Shown one piece after another: positions 8,795 to 18,261 of a stretch of DNA of 61,106 nucleotides. Within the stretch, counting starts at the first letter, position 1, and each line of letters begins with the position of its first letter. The notes beneath the pieces were generated by a model that saw only the letters and a list, made by a program, of their open reading frames with translations, had not been told where the DNA came from and searched no databases. Origin of the DNA: Bacteroidota bacterium (GTDB lineage: Bacteria > Bacteroidota > Bacteroidia > Bacteroidales > Prolixibacteraceae); the NCBI GenBank assembly GCA_029265715.1, contig JAJUGZ010000011.1, forward strand, positions 1-61,106. The letters are read 5' to 3'. The translations under genes and the position numbers were made by a program.

Positions 8795-9880
8795 ATGATA
8801 AGGCGAGGTTACTTCTTGATAACAACACTTGTTGCCCTGTATATTCTATATGCCTGTGGCGCCAAAACTGCGGGCAACGACAGCGACAGCAAGGCCGGGA
8901 AACGCCAGTATACCGAGCAGCAAAACCCGGTCGATGTGATGGTTCTGAAACAAGAGCCATTTAAGAAAGAACTGGTCAACAACGGCAAACTGGTGGCTTT
9001 ACGTAAAAGCGGCCTTCAGTTTAAAGTAAGCGGGCAGTTGGAAAAAATTCCGGTTCACAATGGCGATTTTATTAAAGCCGGGGAGCTTATTGCCGGACTA
9101 AACCCGTTTACCTATCAGCAGCAGTCGGGCAGCGCCCAAATCCAATTGAAAAGCGCCAGGCTGGAACTGCAAAATATCCTGATCGGGCAGGGCTACAACA
9201 CGTTGGATAGTACAAAAATCCCGGAAGCAATCTATGAAATGGCCCTGATAAAATCAGGCTATGCCGAGGCGTTGCAGGGACTACAGACTGCCCGGTATAA
9301 CTTGGAATCAACTCGGTTGAATGCGCCATTCAACGGCATTGTTGCCAATATTGGGAAAAAGCAGTACGATCAGGTAAGCACCGGGGAAACCTTCTGCACC
9401 CTGATTGATAACAACCTGTTTGAAGTAGAATTCCGGATCATGGAAAACGAAATGAACGATATTCGCCTGAATGACAAGGTTCAGTTAATCCCGTTTTCAG
9501 GGCAGTCGGTGTTTTACGGAACCGTATCGGAAATCAACCCGGTTATTGACGAAAACGGATTGATTAAGGTAAAGGCACAAGTGCAGAATACTGGTCCGTT
9601 AATGGAAGGCATGAACGTAAAGGTGCTGGTAGAAAAAGAAATACCCAACCAGTTGGTGGTTCCCAAATCAGCCGTACTGCTTCGGCAAAACCAGGAAGTC
9701 TTGTTTAAATATACCCATGGCACTGCATTCTGGACCTACGTTCAGACAACCGCAGAAAACAGCACCTCCTATTCCGTGATTGCCCATCCAGACAAAGGCG
9801 GAACGCTTGAACCGGGCGATACCGTTATTATTTCCGGAAACCTGAACCTGGCGCATGAGAGTGTGGTAGTTATTAGATAG
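8795..9880 (+). CDS. RND efflux periplasmic adaptor lipoprotein
   Basis: Protein of 361 residues with a lipobox (LYILYACGAK, Cys21), so it is anchored to the inner membrane on the periplasmic side. It shows a lipoyl half-motif (GQLEKIPVHNGDFIKAGE), a short helical hairpin, the second lipoyl half (LNAPFNGIVANI) and the beta-barrel/MP domains (LMEGMNVKVLVEKEI). It bridges RND permeases to an outer-membrane channel. Two permease genes follow after an inserted small gene. No TolC-like gene is present. Confidence 0.9.
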   Translation: MIRRGYFLITTLVALYILYACGAKTAGNDSDSKAGKRQYTEQQNPVDVMVLKQEPFKKELVNNGKLVALRKSGLQFKVSGQLEKIPVHNGDFIKAGELIAGLNPFTYQQQSGSAQIQLKSARLELQNILIGQGYNTLDSTKIPEAIYEMALIKSGYAEALQGLQTARYNLESTRLNAPFNGIVANIGKKQYDQVSTGETFCTLIDNNLFEVEFRIMENEMNDIRLNDKVQLIPFSGQSVFYGTVSEINPVIDENGLIKVKAQVQNTGPLMEGMNVKVLVEKEIPNQLVVPKSAVLLRQNQEVLFKYTHGTAFWTYVQTTAENSTSYSVIAHPDKGGTLEPGDTVIISGNLNLAHESVVVIR

Positions 9881-9903
9881 TTTCAGGTTACAGGTTGTCG
9901 GTT
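9881..9903 (+). repeat. Left 7-bp repeat array flanking the S23 gene
   Basis: Directly after the adaptor stop are three degenerate heptamers: TTTCAGG, TTACAGG and TTGTCGG. The same heptamer in opposite orientation (CCTGAAA, four perfect copies) lies on the other side of the small four-helix-bundle gene. The arrangement looks like the ends of an inserted cassette. Confidence 0.7.
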
Positions 9904-9926
9904 AGTAAATAAAAAAATGATAAGTT

Positions 9927-10316
9927 ATGTCCACAATACAACGATTTGAAGATTTGGAAATTTGGCAAACTGCACGGGATATTTGTTGTGAAATAAATTC
10001 GATAACAGGCAGGAACTATTCTAACAGGGATTTTACGTTGGTTGATCAGATCCGAAGATCATCTGGCTCCGCAATGGATAATATTGCCGAAGGATCCGAA
10101 CGTGACGGAAATAAGGAATTCAATCATTTCCTGTCCATTTCAAAAGGATCGATTGGCGAAAGCCGGTCACAGCTATATAGGGCACTTGATTTTAACGATA
10201 TCGAACAGGAAGAGTTTGACGTTTTATACGAAAAGTGCATGAAACAGAGCCGACAACTCCAGAAGTTTTCAGATTATCTCCGAAATTCTCCCTTAAAAGG
10301 TCGTAAATTCCAATAA
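9927..10316 (+). CDS. Four-helix-bundle protein (S23 / 23S rRNA intervening-sequence type)
   Basis: Protein of 129 residues with the family features: RFEDLEIWQTARDICCEI at the front, DQIRRSSGSAMDNIAEGSER in the middle and a helical C-terminus (FSDYLRNSPL). Related proteins form pentameric four-helix bundles, occur in 23S rRNA intervening sequences and resemble Avd of diversity-generating retroelements. Their cellular role is unknown. No reverse transcriptase or variable-repeat pair is nearby. The gene interrupts an otherwise tight efflux operon and is bracketed by inverted heptamer arrays, which suggests it came in as a unit. It is transcribed in the same direction as the operon. Confidence 0.85.
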   Translation: MSTIQRFEDLEIWQTARDICCEINSITGRNYSNRDFTLVDQIRRSSGSAMDNIAEGSERDGNKEFNHFLSISKGSIGESRSQLYRALDFNDIEQEEFDVLYEKCMKQSRQLQKFSDYLRNSPLKGRKFQ

Positions 10317-10344
10317 CCTGAAACCTGAAACCTGAAACCTGAAA
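10317..10344 (-). repeat. Right 7-bp repeat array (CCTGAAA x4)
   Basis: Four perfect tandem copies of CCTGAAA begin one base after the S23 stop codon and end 10 bp before the RND permease start. They are the inverse of the array at 9881-9903. The same heptamer recurs inside the permease gene (11758-11778) and upstream of 27114. Confidence 0.9.
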
Positions 10345-10354
10345 CTCCTTTTCC

Positions 10355-13300
10355 ATGGTACGTTTTCTCATCAACCGACCGATTGCCGTAAGTATGACCT
10401 TTATTGCCATCCTGGTTTTAGGGGTATTTGCGATGAACTACATTCCGGTTTCGCTGATGCCGGACATTGATATTCCGGAGATTACTGTTCAGGTAAGTGA
10501 ATCAAACACCTCGGCGCGCGAACTGGAAAACACGGTTGTACAACCCATTCGGCGCCAGCTGATGCAGGTGGGGCACCTGGCTGATATCACCAGCGAGACT
10601 CGCAACGAAACCAGCGTTATTCACCTCCAGTTTGATTACGGAACCAATGTCGACTTTGCCTTTATCGAGGTTAATGAGAAGATCGACCGAGCCATGAATT
10701 ATCTTCCTGCCAGCATCGAACGTCCCCGGGTGATCAAAGCCAACGCTACCGATATCCCGGTCTTTTACTTGAACCTGACGGTTCGCAATTCAGGATTACT
10801 GGTTGCCGATCCTAACACAAAAGAACCAGCCCCAACTACCGAAACCACAGAAACAATAGGAACCAAAAGAACCACTGCAGCCTCCCCAACAACAGCAACC
10901 TCGTTCCTGCACCCACTCAATACCCCGGATAACGACCTTTTCCCGGTTTCGCAAAAGTTTGTCGAGCTAAGCCGTTTTGCCTCCAATGTGATCCGCAAAC
11001 GGATCGAACAACTTCCGGAGGTGGCCATGGTTGATATGAGCGGGATGGTTAGCTCTGAACTGCTGATTTTGCCCGACAATCACAAACTCGAATCGCTGGG
11101 TATTACGCTGGAAACTCTGAAGAATATCATCGAAAAGAACAACATCAAGCTGGGCAACCTGCTGATCCGCGACGGGCAGTACCAGTACAGTGTCCGATTT
11201 TCGTCGACCCTGCAAAACAAAAAGGACATTGAAAATGTGTACTTCCGGGTTAACGACAGGTTGTTGCAACTCAAAGATGTCGCCTCGGTCATTGAACATC
11301 CGCAGAAACAAAAAGGAAAAGTACTGGCCAACGGGGCTGATGCGGTAACCATTGCTGTTATTAAGCAAAGCGATGCCCAGATGTCTGAGCTCAAAGAAAA
11401 ACTAAACAGCCTGATCGGTGAATTTGAAAAAGACTACCCCGACATCCGGTTTGAAGTGACCCGCAACCAAACTCAGTTACTCGATTATTCGATAGCCAAT
11501 CTGGAACAAAACCTGGTTTGGGGCGCCATTCTGGCTTTTGCTGTCATGTTTCTGTTCCTGAAAGAATTTAGGGCCCCGATGTTGATTGGAATTACCATTC
11601 CAACGTCGTTGATTATTTCAATGCTCATGTTTTATGCCTTTCATATCTCCATCAATATCGTTTCCCTGTCAGGAATTATTTTGGGAGTAGGGATGATGGT
11701 TGACAATTCCATTATCGTCATCGATAACATCACCCAGCACCGCCAACGACTGACCAATCTCAGGTTCCAGGTTTCAGGTTCCAATGAAAAAGCACCAGCC
11801 CCAAACACAGAAACAACAGAACCCAAAGAACTCCCAATCCTTGAATCTGCCTGTGTAAGCGGAACCAACGAAGTTTTCCGGCCCATGCTCAGTTCGGTTC
11901 TCACCACCTGTGCGGTATTTATCCCGTTAATTTTTATCAGCGGAATTTCCGGTGCCCTCTTCTACGACCAAGCCATGGCTGTTACTATCGGGTTGCTGGT
12001 TTCGTTGGCGGTATCAGTAACCCTGTTGCCGGTTTATTATCGGATTGTTTACCAGAAGTCGGAGCCGGAGAAAGAAAACCGTTATTTGAAGCGGCTCAAT
12101 TTTATCCATTTTGAGGCAATTTACATGAAAGGGTTTCGTCTGATCATGCGAAAACAGGTATTTGCGTTCACCCTGGTTTTTTTATTCCTGGTTGGTTCAA
12201 TAACGCTCTACCGGCATTTGGATAAAACCCGGTTGCCGGTCATAACAAAAACGGAGGTACTCCTGAAAATCGACTGGAACGAACACATTCATATCGACGA
12301 AAACAAAAAACGGGTAGAACAGCTTGTTGCGAGCCTGGGGAAATCGGTCGTGCAAAATACCTGTCTGATTGGCGAGCAACAATTTATTATGGACAAAACC
12401 AGCACGGCATCGCCTTCCGAAGCAGTTATTTACCTGAAGGTGAAAAATCCGTCAGCACTCGACAGTACGGTACAGGCAGCAGGCAATTTCCTGAAAACAC
12501 GTTTTCCTGAATGCATCATGCAGGCCGGCGATGCCGATAATATCTTCAATACTATTTTTTCTTCTTCGGAAAAACCGTTGACCGCCCGGCTCCGGGCAAC
12601 AACCGATAACAATTCTGACCGAACCAAAAATCTGCGGCATATACTCGCCAAAATACAAACAGTGTTACCCGATCAGCCAATCGGGGAAATTCTGCTTTCC
12701 GATTATACCGTTTTACATACCGACCCGGCCAGGCTGATGCTTTATGACGTTGAGTTTAGCGCTGTATATAACAAGCTGAAAAACGCATTCAACGAAAACC
12801 AGGTTTTCCTGATTACCGACAACCAGGATTTTGTTCCGGTTATCCTTGGCGGAAAACTGCAAACCATCCAGACAATCCTGGGCGGATTGTTTATCCGCAA
12901 CACTAAGGGCGAATTGATCCCTGTGAGGAACCTGATCAGCCAATCGGGGCAGGAAGACCTAAAAACAATCGTTGCCGGGAAGGAAGGTGAATATTACCCG
13001 GTTGACCTGGATATTCCGGAGGAAAAACTGGCAGATACGGAAAACAGCATCCGGCAGGCGGTAGCCGGCGATAAACTCTTTGAGGTTAGTTTCTCCGGAA
13101 GCATCCTGTCGAACAAAAAACTGATGCGCGAATTAGTTTTTATCCTCATGATCTCGCTGGCACTACTGTATTTCATTCTGGCTTCGCAGTTCGAATCGCT
13201 CATCCTGCCGTTAATTGTTTTGATTGAAGTGCCGATTGATATTTTCGGGGCTTTTCTGGCCTTAAAGCTGGGAGGATCGGGCATCAACCTGATGTCGCTG

Positions 13301-13630
13301 ATTGGCATCGTGGTGATGAGCGGGGTTGTGATCAATGACTCGATCCTGAAAATCGACACGATGAACCAGCTTCGCGCACAAGGCTATTCCCTGATCCGCT
13401 CGATGGTTGAAGCCGGTCACCGCAGGCTTACCGCCATTTTAATGACCAGCCTGACCACCATCCTGGCCTTGGCCCCGCTCCTGTTCAGTTCCGGCCTGGG
13501 CGCCGACCTGCAACGTCCGCTGGCTCTGTCGATGATCGGAGGAATGACCCTCGGAACACTCGTCAGCCTGTATTTAGTGCCATTATGCTACTACTATTTG
13601 AGGAAAGGGGGTAAAAATGTCCCCCAATAA
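10355..13630 (+). CDS. RND efflux permease (AcrB/HAE-type), with two low-complexity insertions
   Basis: Proton-driven inner-membrane exporter of 1091 residues. It has the family start (FLINRPIAVSMTFIAILVLG), a TM4 motif GVGMMVDNSIIVIDNI, two large periplasmic loops and a C-terminal TM bundle (GVVINDSILKIDTMNQLR). It is longer than the usual 1020-1050 because of two inserts absent from the neighbouring paralogue. One lies at about residues 148-195 (TKEPAPTTETTETIG, SPTTATS) and one at about 467-500 (RFQVSGSNEKAPAPNTETTE). Both are Pro/Thr/Glu-rich, in frame and in loops next to conserved blocks. The gene overlaps the second permease by 14 bp. The substrate is unknown. Confidence 0.92.
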   Translation: MVRFLINRPIAVSMTFIAILVLGVFAMNYIPVSLMPDIDIPEITVQVSESNTSARELENTVVQPIRRQLMQVGHLADITSETRNETSVIHLQFDYGTNVDFAFIEVNEKIDRAMNYLPASIERPRVIKANATDIPVFYLNLTVRNSGLLVADPNTKEPAPTTETTETIGTKRTTAASPTTATSFLHPLNTPDNDLFPVSQKFVELSRFASNVIRKRIEQLPEVAMVDMSGMVSSELLILPDNHKLESLGITLETLKNIIEKNNIKLGNLLIRDGQYQYSVRFSSTLQNKKDIENVYFRVNDRLLQLKDVASVIEHPQKQKGKVLANGADAVTIAVIKQSDAQMSELKEKLNSLIGEFEKDYPDIRFEVTRNQTQLLDYSIANLEQNLVWGAILAFAVMFLFLKEFRAPMLIGITIPTSLIISMLMFYAFHISINIVSLSGIILGVGMMVDNSIIVIDNITQHRQRLTNLRFQVSGSNEKAPAPNTETTEPKELPILESACVSGTNEVFRPMLSSVLTTCAVFIPLIFISGISGALFYDQAMAVTIGLLVSLAVSVTLLPVYYRIVYQKSEPEKENRYLKRLNFIHFEAIYMKGFRLIMRKQVFAFTLVFLFLVGSITLYRHLDKTRLPVITKTEVLLKIDWNEHIHIDENKKRVEQLVASLGKSVVQNTCLIGEQQFIMDKTSTASPSEAVIYLKVKNPSALDSTVQAAGNFLKTRFPECIMQAGDADNIFNTIFSSSEKPLTARLRATTDNNSDRTKNLRHILAKIQTVLPDQPIGEILLSDYTVLHTDPARLMLYDVEFSAVYNKLKNAFNENQVFLITDNQDFVPVILGGKLQTIQTILGGLFIRNTKGELIPVRNLISQSGQEDLKTIVAGKEGEYYPVDLDIPEEKLADTENSIRQAVAGDKLFEVSFSGSILSNKKLMRELVFILMISLALLYFILASQFESLILPLIVLIEVPIDIFGAFLALKLGGSGINLMSLIGIVVMSGVVINDSILKIDTMNQLRAQGYSLIRSMVEAGHRRLTAILMTSLTTILALAPLLFSSGLGADLQRPLALSMIGGMTLGTLVSLYLVPLCYYYLRKGGKNVPQ
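10816..10905 (+). repeat. In-frame low-complexity insertion A in the RND gene
   Basis: An ACA/CCA-rich stretch coding for Pro/Thr/Glu residues. The core AAAAGAACCAGCCCCAA closely matches insertion B at 11784 and is followed by similar ACCGAAACCACAGAAAC text. The paralogous permease at 13617 has nothing comparable here. The frame is preserved. Confidence 0.6.
11758..11850 (+). repeat. In-frame insertion B in the RND gene, beginning with the 7-bp repeat
   Basis: Three heptamers (TCTCAGG, TTCCAGG, TTTCAGG) are followed by AAAAAGCACCAGCCCCAA and ACA-rich sequence like insertion A. It sits just after the TM4 motif block, in the cytoplasmic loop before TM5, a place that tolerates length change. 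It is translated as part of the permease. Confidence 0.65.
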
Positions 13631-16600
13631 ACCCTCCTCCTTCTCCATACTGGTCCTTTTTGTCCTGCTGATGATCGTAGGGCTCAGCCTCCTGCCGCTT
13701 TTGAATGTGCAGTTAACCCCTTCACGGTCGCTGCCGGGGCTATCAGTCAGTTACAGATGGTCCGATGCTTCGGCCCGGGTTATCGAGCAAGAGGTGACTT
13801 CGAAGTTGGAAGGGTTGTTCAGCTCCGTTAAAGGCATTCAGGAAGTATCGTCGGTTTCATCGAAAGGTTACGGGCGGATTGACCTGTCGTTTAAAAAAAA
13901 CGTGAACCTGGATGCTGCCCGGTTCGAGATTGCTTCGCTGATACGCCAAACCTATCCCAACCTTCCGGAGCAGGTTTCGTTTCCGGAACTTTCGCTGAGT
14001 ACCAGCGGACAAAATACCAGTCCCATTCTTACCTACACACTCAATGGGAGTGCCAGTCCGTATTTTATACAGAAGTATGCCGAGGAGCACATCGTCCCCA
14101 AACTCTCAACACTTTCCGGGGTTAGTGGCGTAAAGGTGTACGGGACGGTGCCATTCGAATGGGAAATCCGTTTCGACAGCGACAAGATAGAAACTCTCGG
14201 CATCTCGTCCGGAGAAATTGCCACCGAAATCACCAATTATTTCCGAACCGATTATCTGGGACAGGGAATGGTAACCGGCGTGAATCGGGAGCTGGAATCA
14301 ATAACCGGCATTTACCTGAAAAACGGGCTGGCATCCGATTCTATCGTCTGGCAATCTATCCCGGTAAAAAAAGTAAACAACCGGCTGATCCTGCTGGGCG
14401 ACCTGGCCACCATTACCTATAAAGAGCAGTTGCCTTCATCGTATTTCCGGATTAACGGGCTGAACACCATCTACATGGTTATTTACCCGGAAGACCATGT
14501 TAATCATTTGCGGCTGGCCGCCAAAATAAAGGACGAAATCGGCCAGCTAAAAGCCGGCTTACCTTCGGGATATTCATTACTGTTGGCAAGCGACTCTACG
14601 CAGTACCTCAACAACGAATTGCATAAAATCGGGTTGCGCACCCTTTTTTCGTTGCTGATCCTGCTTTCATTTATCCTTATTATCAGCCGCCAGCCCCGCT
14701 ATTTACTCCTGATCACCATCAGCATTGCCGCCAACCTGGTAATTGCCTGCATTTTCTATTATGCACTGAAAATCGAGATACACCTGTATTCGCTGGCCGG
14801 GATCACCATTTCGTTCGGGATGATCATTGACAACAGCATCATCATGATCGACCACCTCCGCCATCAGGGCAACCGGAAAGCATTTATGGCCATCCTGGCC
14901 GCTACACTGACAACCATCGGCGCGCTGTGCATTATTTTCTTCCTGAAAGACGAGCAAAAAATCAACCTGGTAGAATTTGCCCAGGTCATTATTGTAAACC
15001 TATCGGTCTCGATGATGATTGCCCTGTTTTTTATCCCGGCACTGATGAAGAAAGTAAAGCTTGACAGCCGGAAAACCCGCCACTTTTTCCGGAGAAAACG
15101 CAGAGCATTGCGGATAGCCCGTTTCTACGGACGGTTTATCCGCTTTGGCAAACGGTTTCGGTGGGCTTTTATCCTTTTGTTTATTTTGGGGTTCGGCATC
15201 CCGGTACAGTGGCTTCCGCAGAAAATTGAAACGGAAGGCCGTTGGGCCGAATGGTATAACCAAACACTGGGCAGCAGTTGGTTTACCGAGGAGGCACGGC
15301 CGAAACTGGAAAAAGCGCTTGGCGGATCGTTGCGCCTTTTCACCGAGTATGTCTTTGAAAGTTCCTTTTATTCCGAACCGTCTCGTACGACACTGTATGT
15401 CAGGGGTAAAATGCCCGAAGGCTGTACGGTCCAGCAACTGAACGATGCCGTTGAACTGATGGAGAATTTCCTGAGCAAATACAACGAAATTGATCTGTTC
15501 CAGACCTCGATTACGGCCTATAATAATTCATCCATTAGTATCCAGTTTAAGCCCGAATACGAAAATGGCTCGTTCCCATATTACTTGAAGGAAGAGATTA
15601 TCTCGAAAGCCATCAGCCTGGGGGGAATGGACTGGGCGGTGTATGGTGTCGGGCGCGGTTTTTCCAACGAGCTTAATTCGGGCTTTAAAAACAGCCGGAT
15701 CATCCTGGAAGGTTACAACTACGACCAGCTTTACCGGTATGCCGAACAATTAAAAAGTAAGCTTGAAGAAAACGAGCGGGTTAAAGATGTCGAAATTACC
15801 GGATCAACGGACTGGAATGCCAGTACGCTTTATGAATATTCGATCGATTTTGATAAAGAAAAGTTTGGCTTGAACCAAGCTGGGATCAGCCAGTTTTATT
15901 CCTTCCTGAAAGATAAAATCTACAAGGCAACCCTGGCATCGGTATACTCGAACAACGAATTACAGCCGGTGTCCCTGGTTTCCGGTTCGTACGGCCTGTT
16001 CAATGTTTGGGATTTAAACAATCGCCCTATCTCTATCGGGGACAAACGGTTTAAACTATCGGATTTCGGGACTATCCAAAAGCAAAAATCCGGAAACGAT
16101 ATTTACAAGACCAACCAGCAATACCAGTTAGGGGTGGCCTATGATTTTATCGGGCCCGAGCCTTTTTCGAAAAGGATCAGGGAGCGGCACGAAAAAGAGC
16201 TCTCCGAAATTCTGCCGCTGGGATATTCTGTTCGTAAATACGAATGGGACGGTTGGGACAAGAAGGAAAAGAAACAATATTTCCTGATCCTGCTGGTGGT
16301 GCTGATCATTTATTTTATCTGTTCCATTTTGCTCGAATCGCTTGTGCAGCCGCTGGCTATTATTTTTATGATCCCGGTCTCGTTTATCGGCGTTTTTCTG
16401 ACATTCTACCTGTTCGATTTCAATTTCGACCAGGGCGGGTTTGCTTCTTTCATCCTGCTGTGCGGTATTGTAGTGAATGCCGGACTTTACATCATAAACG
16501 ACTACAACAATTTTTGCAGGGCAAAAGGAGCCCGCCACAGTTTTTCGCTTTACATCAAAGCCTTTAATCACAAAATTATTCCCATTTTTCTGACCATCAT

Positions 16601-16775
16601 TTCCACGGTTCTGGGACTGGTCCCGTTTGTATGGTCGGGTCAGAACGAGGTATTCTGGTTTGCGTTTGCAGCCGGCGCCATCGGTGGTTTGATCTTTTCC
16701 ATAACTGCCATCCTGATTTATTTGCCGCTGTTACTGAAATTGAAGGAAAAAAACGGTAAGCCTTCGTCCAACTGA
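13617..16775 (+). CDS. Second RND efflux permease
   Basis: Protein of 1052 residues. It begins with a membrane helix (SFSILVLFVLLMIVGLSLLPLL) and has a porter domain (SYRWSDASARVIEQEVTSKLEG), a TM4 motif FGMIIDNSIIMIDHL, a second periplasmic domain and the C-terminal helices (CGIVVNAGLYIINDYN). It is clearly paralogous to the preceding permease but diverged, and it overlaps it by 14 bp. One adaptor with two permeases recalls MdtBC-type mixed trimers, so the pair may work together (inference). It is the last gene of the plus-strand run. Confidence 0.9.
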   Translation: MSPNKPSSFSILVLFVLLMIVGLSLLPLLNVQLTPSRSLPGLSVSYRWSDASARVIEQEVTSKLEGLFSSVKGIQEVSSVSSKGYGRIDLSFKKNVNLDAARFEIASLIRQTYPNLPEQVSFPELSLSTSGQNTSPILTYTLNGSASPYFIQKYAEEHIVPKLSTLSGVSGVKVYGTVPFEWEIRFDSDKIETLGISSGEIATEITNYFRTDYLGQGMVTGVNRELESITGIYLKNGLASDSIVWQSIPVKKVNNRLILLGDLATITYKEQLPSSYFRINGLNTIYMVIYPEDHVNHLRLAAKIKDEIGQLKAGLPSGYSLLLASDSTQYLNNELHKIGLRTLFSLLILLSFILIISRQPRYLLLITISIAANLVIACIFYYALKIEIHLYSLAGITISFGMIIDNSIIMIDHLRHQGNRKAFMAILAATLTTIGALCIIFFLKDEQKINLVEFAQVIIVNLSVSMMIALFFIPALMKKVKLDSRKTRHFFRRKRRALRIARFYGRFIRFGKRFRWAFILLFILGFGIPVQWLPQKIETEGRWAEWYNQTLGSSWFTEEARPKLEKALGGSLRLFTEYVFESSFYSEPSRTTLYVRGKMPEGCTVQQLNDAVELMENFLSKYNEIDLFQTSITAYNNSSISIQFKPEYENGSFPYYLKEEIISKAISLGGMDWAVYGVGRGFSNELNSGFKNSRIILEGYNYDQLYRYAEQLKSKLEENERVKDVEITGSTDWNASTLYEYSIDFDKEKFGLNQAGISQFYSFLKDKIYKATLASVYSNNELQPVSLVSGSYGLFNVWDLNNRPISIGDKRFKLSDFGTIQKQKSGNDIYKTNQQYQLGVAYDFIGPEPFSKRIRERHEKELSEILPLGYSVRKYEWDGWDKKEKKQYFLILLVVLIIYFICSILLESLVQPLAIIFMIPVSFIGVFLTFYLFDFNFDQGGFASFILLCGIVVNAGLYIINDYNNFCRAKGARHSFSLYIKAFNHKIIPIFLTIISTVLGLVPFVWSGQNEVFWFAFAAGAIGGLIFSITAILIYLPLLLKLKEKNGKPSSN

Positions 16776-16935
16776 TATTTTCACCGAGCCTGTTGTGCTG
16801 TACTCAGGCCACATGACACAATAAACTCAAATAATTCGTAGCTATTCTCAAAAATGACGATTATTTTCTCTAAAAAGACAATAAAACATGATTTACAATG
16901 TCATTTTAACAATTCATCAACTTCAAACCATCTCA

Positions 16936-16967
16936 AATAAAAAGCCCTCCCGGGAATCCGGGAGGGC
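16936..16967 (-). terminator. Intrinsic terminator of the serC-serA-DUF1015 group
   Basis: A perfect 10-bp GC stem (GCCCTCCCGG at 16944-16953 with CCGGGAGGGC at 16958-16967, loop GAAT) is followed, in minus-strand reading, by TTTTTATTT. It lies 44 bp past the DUF1015 stop. Confidence 0.9.
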
Positions 16968-17010
16968 CAAATCTGTTGATAAAATACTGAAACCAGAGCG
17001 AATAAAAAGT

Positions 17011-18261
17011 CTAATCGAGTTTGTGAATTACCAATCCTGACCGCAGTTTTGGTTCAAACCAGGTTGTTTTAGGCGGCATGATATTCCCGGAGTCAGCAAT
17101 ATTAATAAGCTGCTGCATCGACACCGGGTACAGGGCAAATGCGACCTTCATCTCGCCACTGTCAACGCGTTTTTGCAATTCGCCCAACCCGCGGATACCA
17201 CCAACAAAATCAATCCGGGTTGACGTGCGCAAATCATCAATTCCCAAAATACGGTCGAGCACCAGATTTGAAAGAATGGTTACATCCAGCACGCCAATCG
17301 GGTCATTGTCGTCGTAAGTTCCTGGTTTGGCTGCCAGTTTATACCAATTTCCGCCAAGATACATGCTGAATTCGTGCAACTTAGCCGGCTTATAAATTCC
17401 AGGTCCCATTTTTTCAACATCGAACGAATCGGCCAACCGGGCCACCAACTCAGCTTCCGACAAACCGTTCAGGTCTTTCACCACCCGGTTGTAGTCGATA
17501 ATCTGCAACTGGTTATCCGGAAAATGGACGGCCATAAAGAAATTGTATTCTTCGTCGCCGGTGTGATTCGGGTTCTGGTTTTTCTTTTCAAGCCCGATGC
17601 GTGCAGCAGCAGCCGTACGATGATGACCGTCAGCCACATAAGTTGCAGGCACTTTGGTTGCGAAAAGTTTCTCAATGTCACGGTTCACTGCAGCATCTTC
17701 AATCACCCAAAAATGGTGTCCAAAGCCATCTTCAGCCACGAAATCGTAATCGGCTTTGCGGCTTGTTACGATGTTGCTGACAATCGCATCAATTTCAGGA
17801 ACTGCTTTATATGAAAAGAACACCGGTTCGATATTCGCATTCAGGTAGCGGGTCAGTACCATGCGGTCTTCCTCTTTATCCGGACGGGTCAGCTCGTGCT
17901 TCTTGATAATCCCGTTATTATAATCCTCACACGAAGCAGCGCCGACAATCCCGTACTGGGTCCGGCCATTCATGGTTTGTGCATAAATATAGAAACGGGC
18001 TTCGGGATCCTGAACCAGCCAACCTTTTTCCTGAAAGCGGTTAAACGCTTCAACCGATTTATTGTAAACAGTTTCCGAATGAATATCGGTTCCCTCCGGA
18101 CAATCAATTTCGGCACGGGTAATGTGGAGCAGCGAACATTCTTTTCCCTCTGCCATCCGGGCTGCTTCTTCGCTGTTCATGACATCATAGGGCAAGCAGG
18201 CAACAATGCTTGCAATTTTCTGCGGCGGACGCAGGCCTTTAAATGGTTTGACAATCGCCAT
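17011..18261 (-). CDS. DUF1015 family protein
   Basis: Protein of 416 residues, cytoplasmic, no signal peptide. The opening VKPFKGLRPPQKIASIVACLPYD, the internal YVADGHHRTAAAARIG and the C-terminal QLINIADSGNIMPPKTTWFEPK are hallmark blocks of DUF1015. The molecular function is not established. In Bacteroidota the gene commonly follows serC and serA, as here, so a link to serine metabolism is likely but unproven. A strong terminator follows. Confidence 0.88.
   Translation of the reverse strand: MAIVKPFKGLRPPQKIASIVACLPYDVMNSEEAARMAEGKECSLLHITRAEIDCPEGTDIHSETVYNKSVEAFNRFQEKGWLVQDPEARFYIYAQTMNGRTQYGIVGAASCEDYNNGIIKKHELTRPDKEEDRMVLTRYLNANIEPVFFSYKAVPEIDAIVSNIVTSRKADYDFVAEDGFGHHFWVIEDAAVNRDIEKLFATKVPATYVADGHHRTAAAARIGLEKKNQNPNHTGDEEYNFFMAVHFPDNQLQIIDYNRVVKDLNGLSEAELVARLADSFDVEKMGPGIYKPAKLHEFSMYLGGNWYKLAAKPGTYDDNDPIGVLDVTILSNLVLDRILGIDDLRTSTRIDFVGGIRGLGELQKRVDSGEMKVAFALYPVSMQQLINIADSGNIMPPKTTWFEPKLRSGLVIHKLD

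Noticed and set aside
9881-10348. Possibility that the S23-type gene is an Avd of a diversity-generating retroelement
   Set aside because: No reverse transcriptase and no template/variable repeat pair were seen. The nearby repeats are simple heptamers.
10355-16775. TM4 motif of both permeases has VDN/IDN instead of the double Asp of AcrB
   Set aside because: Asp-Asn at this place is common in other RND subfamilies and is not by itself a sign of inactivation.
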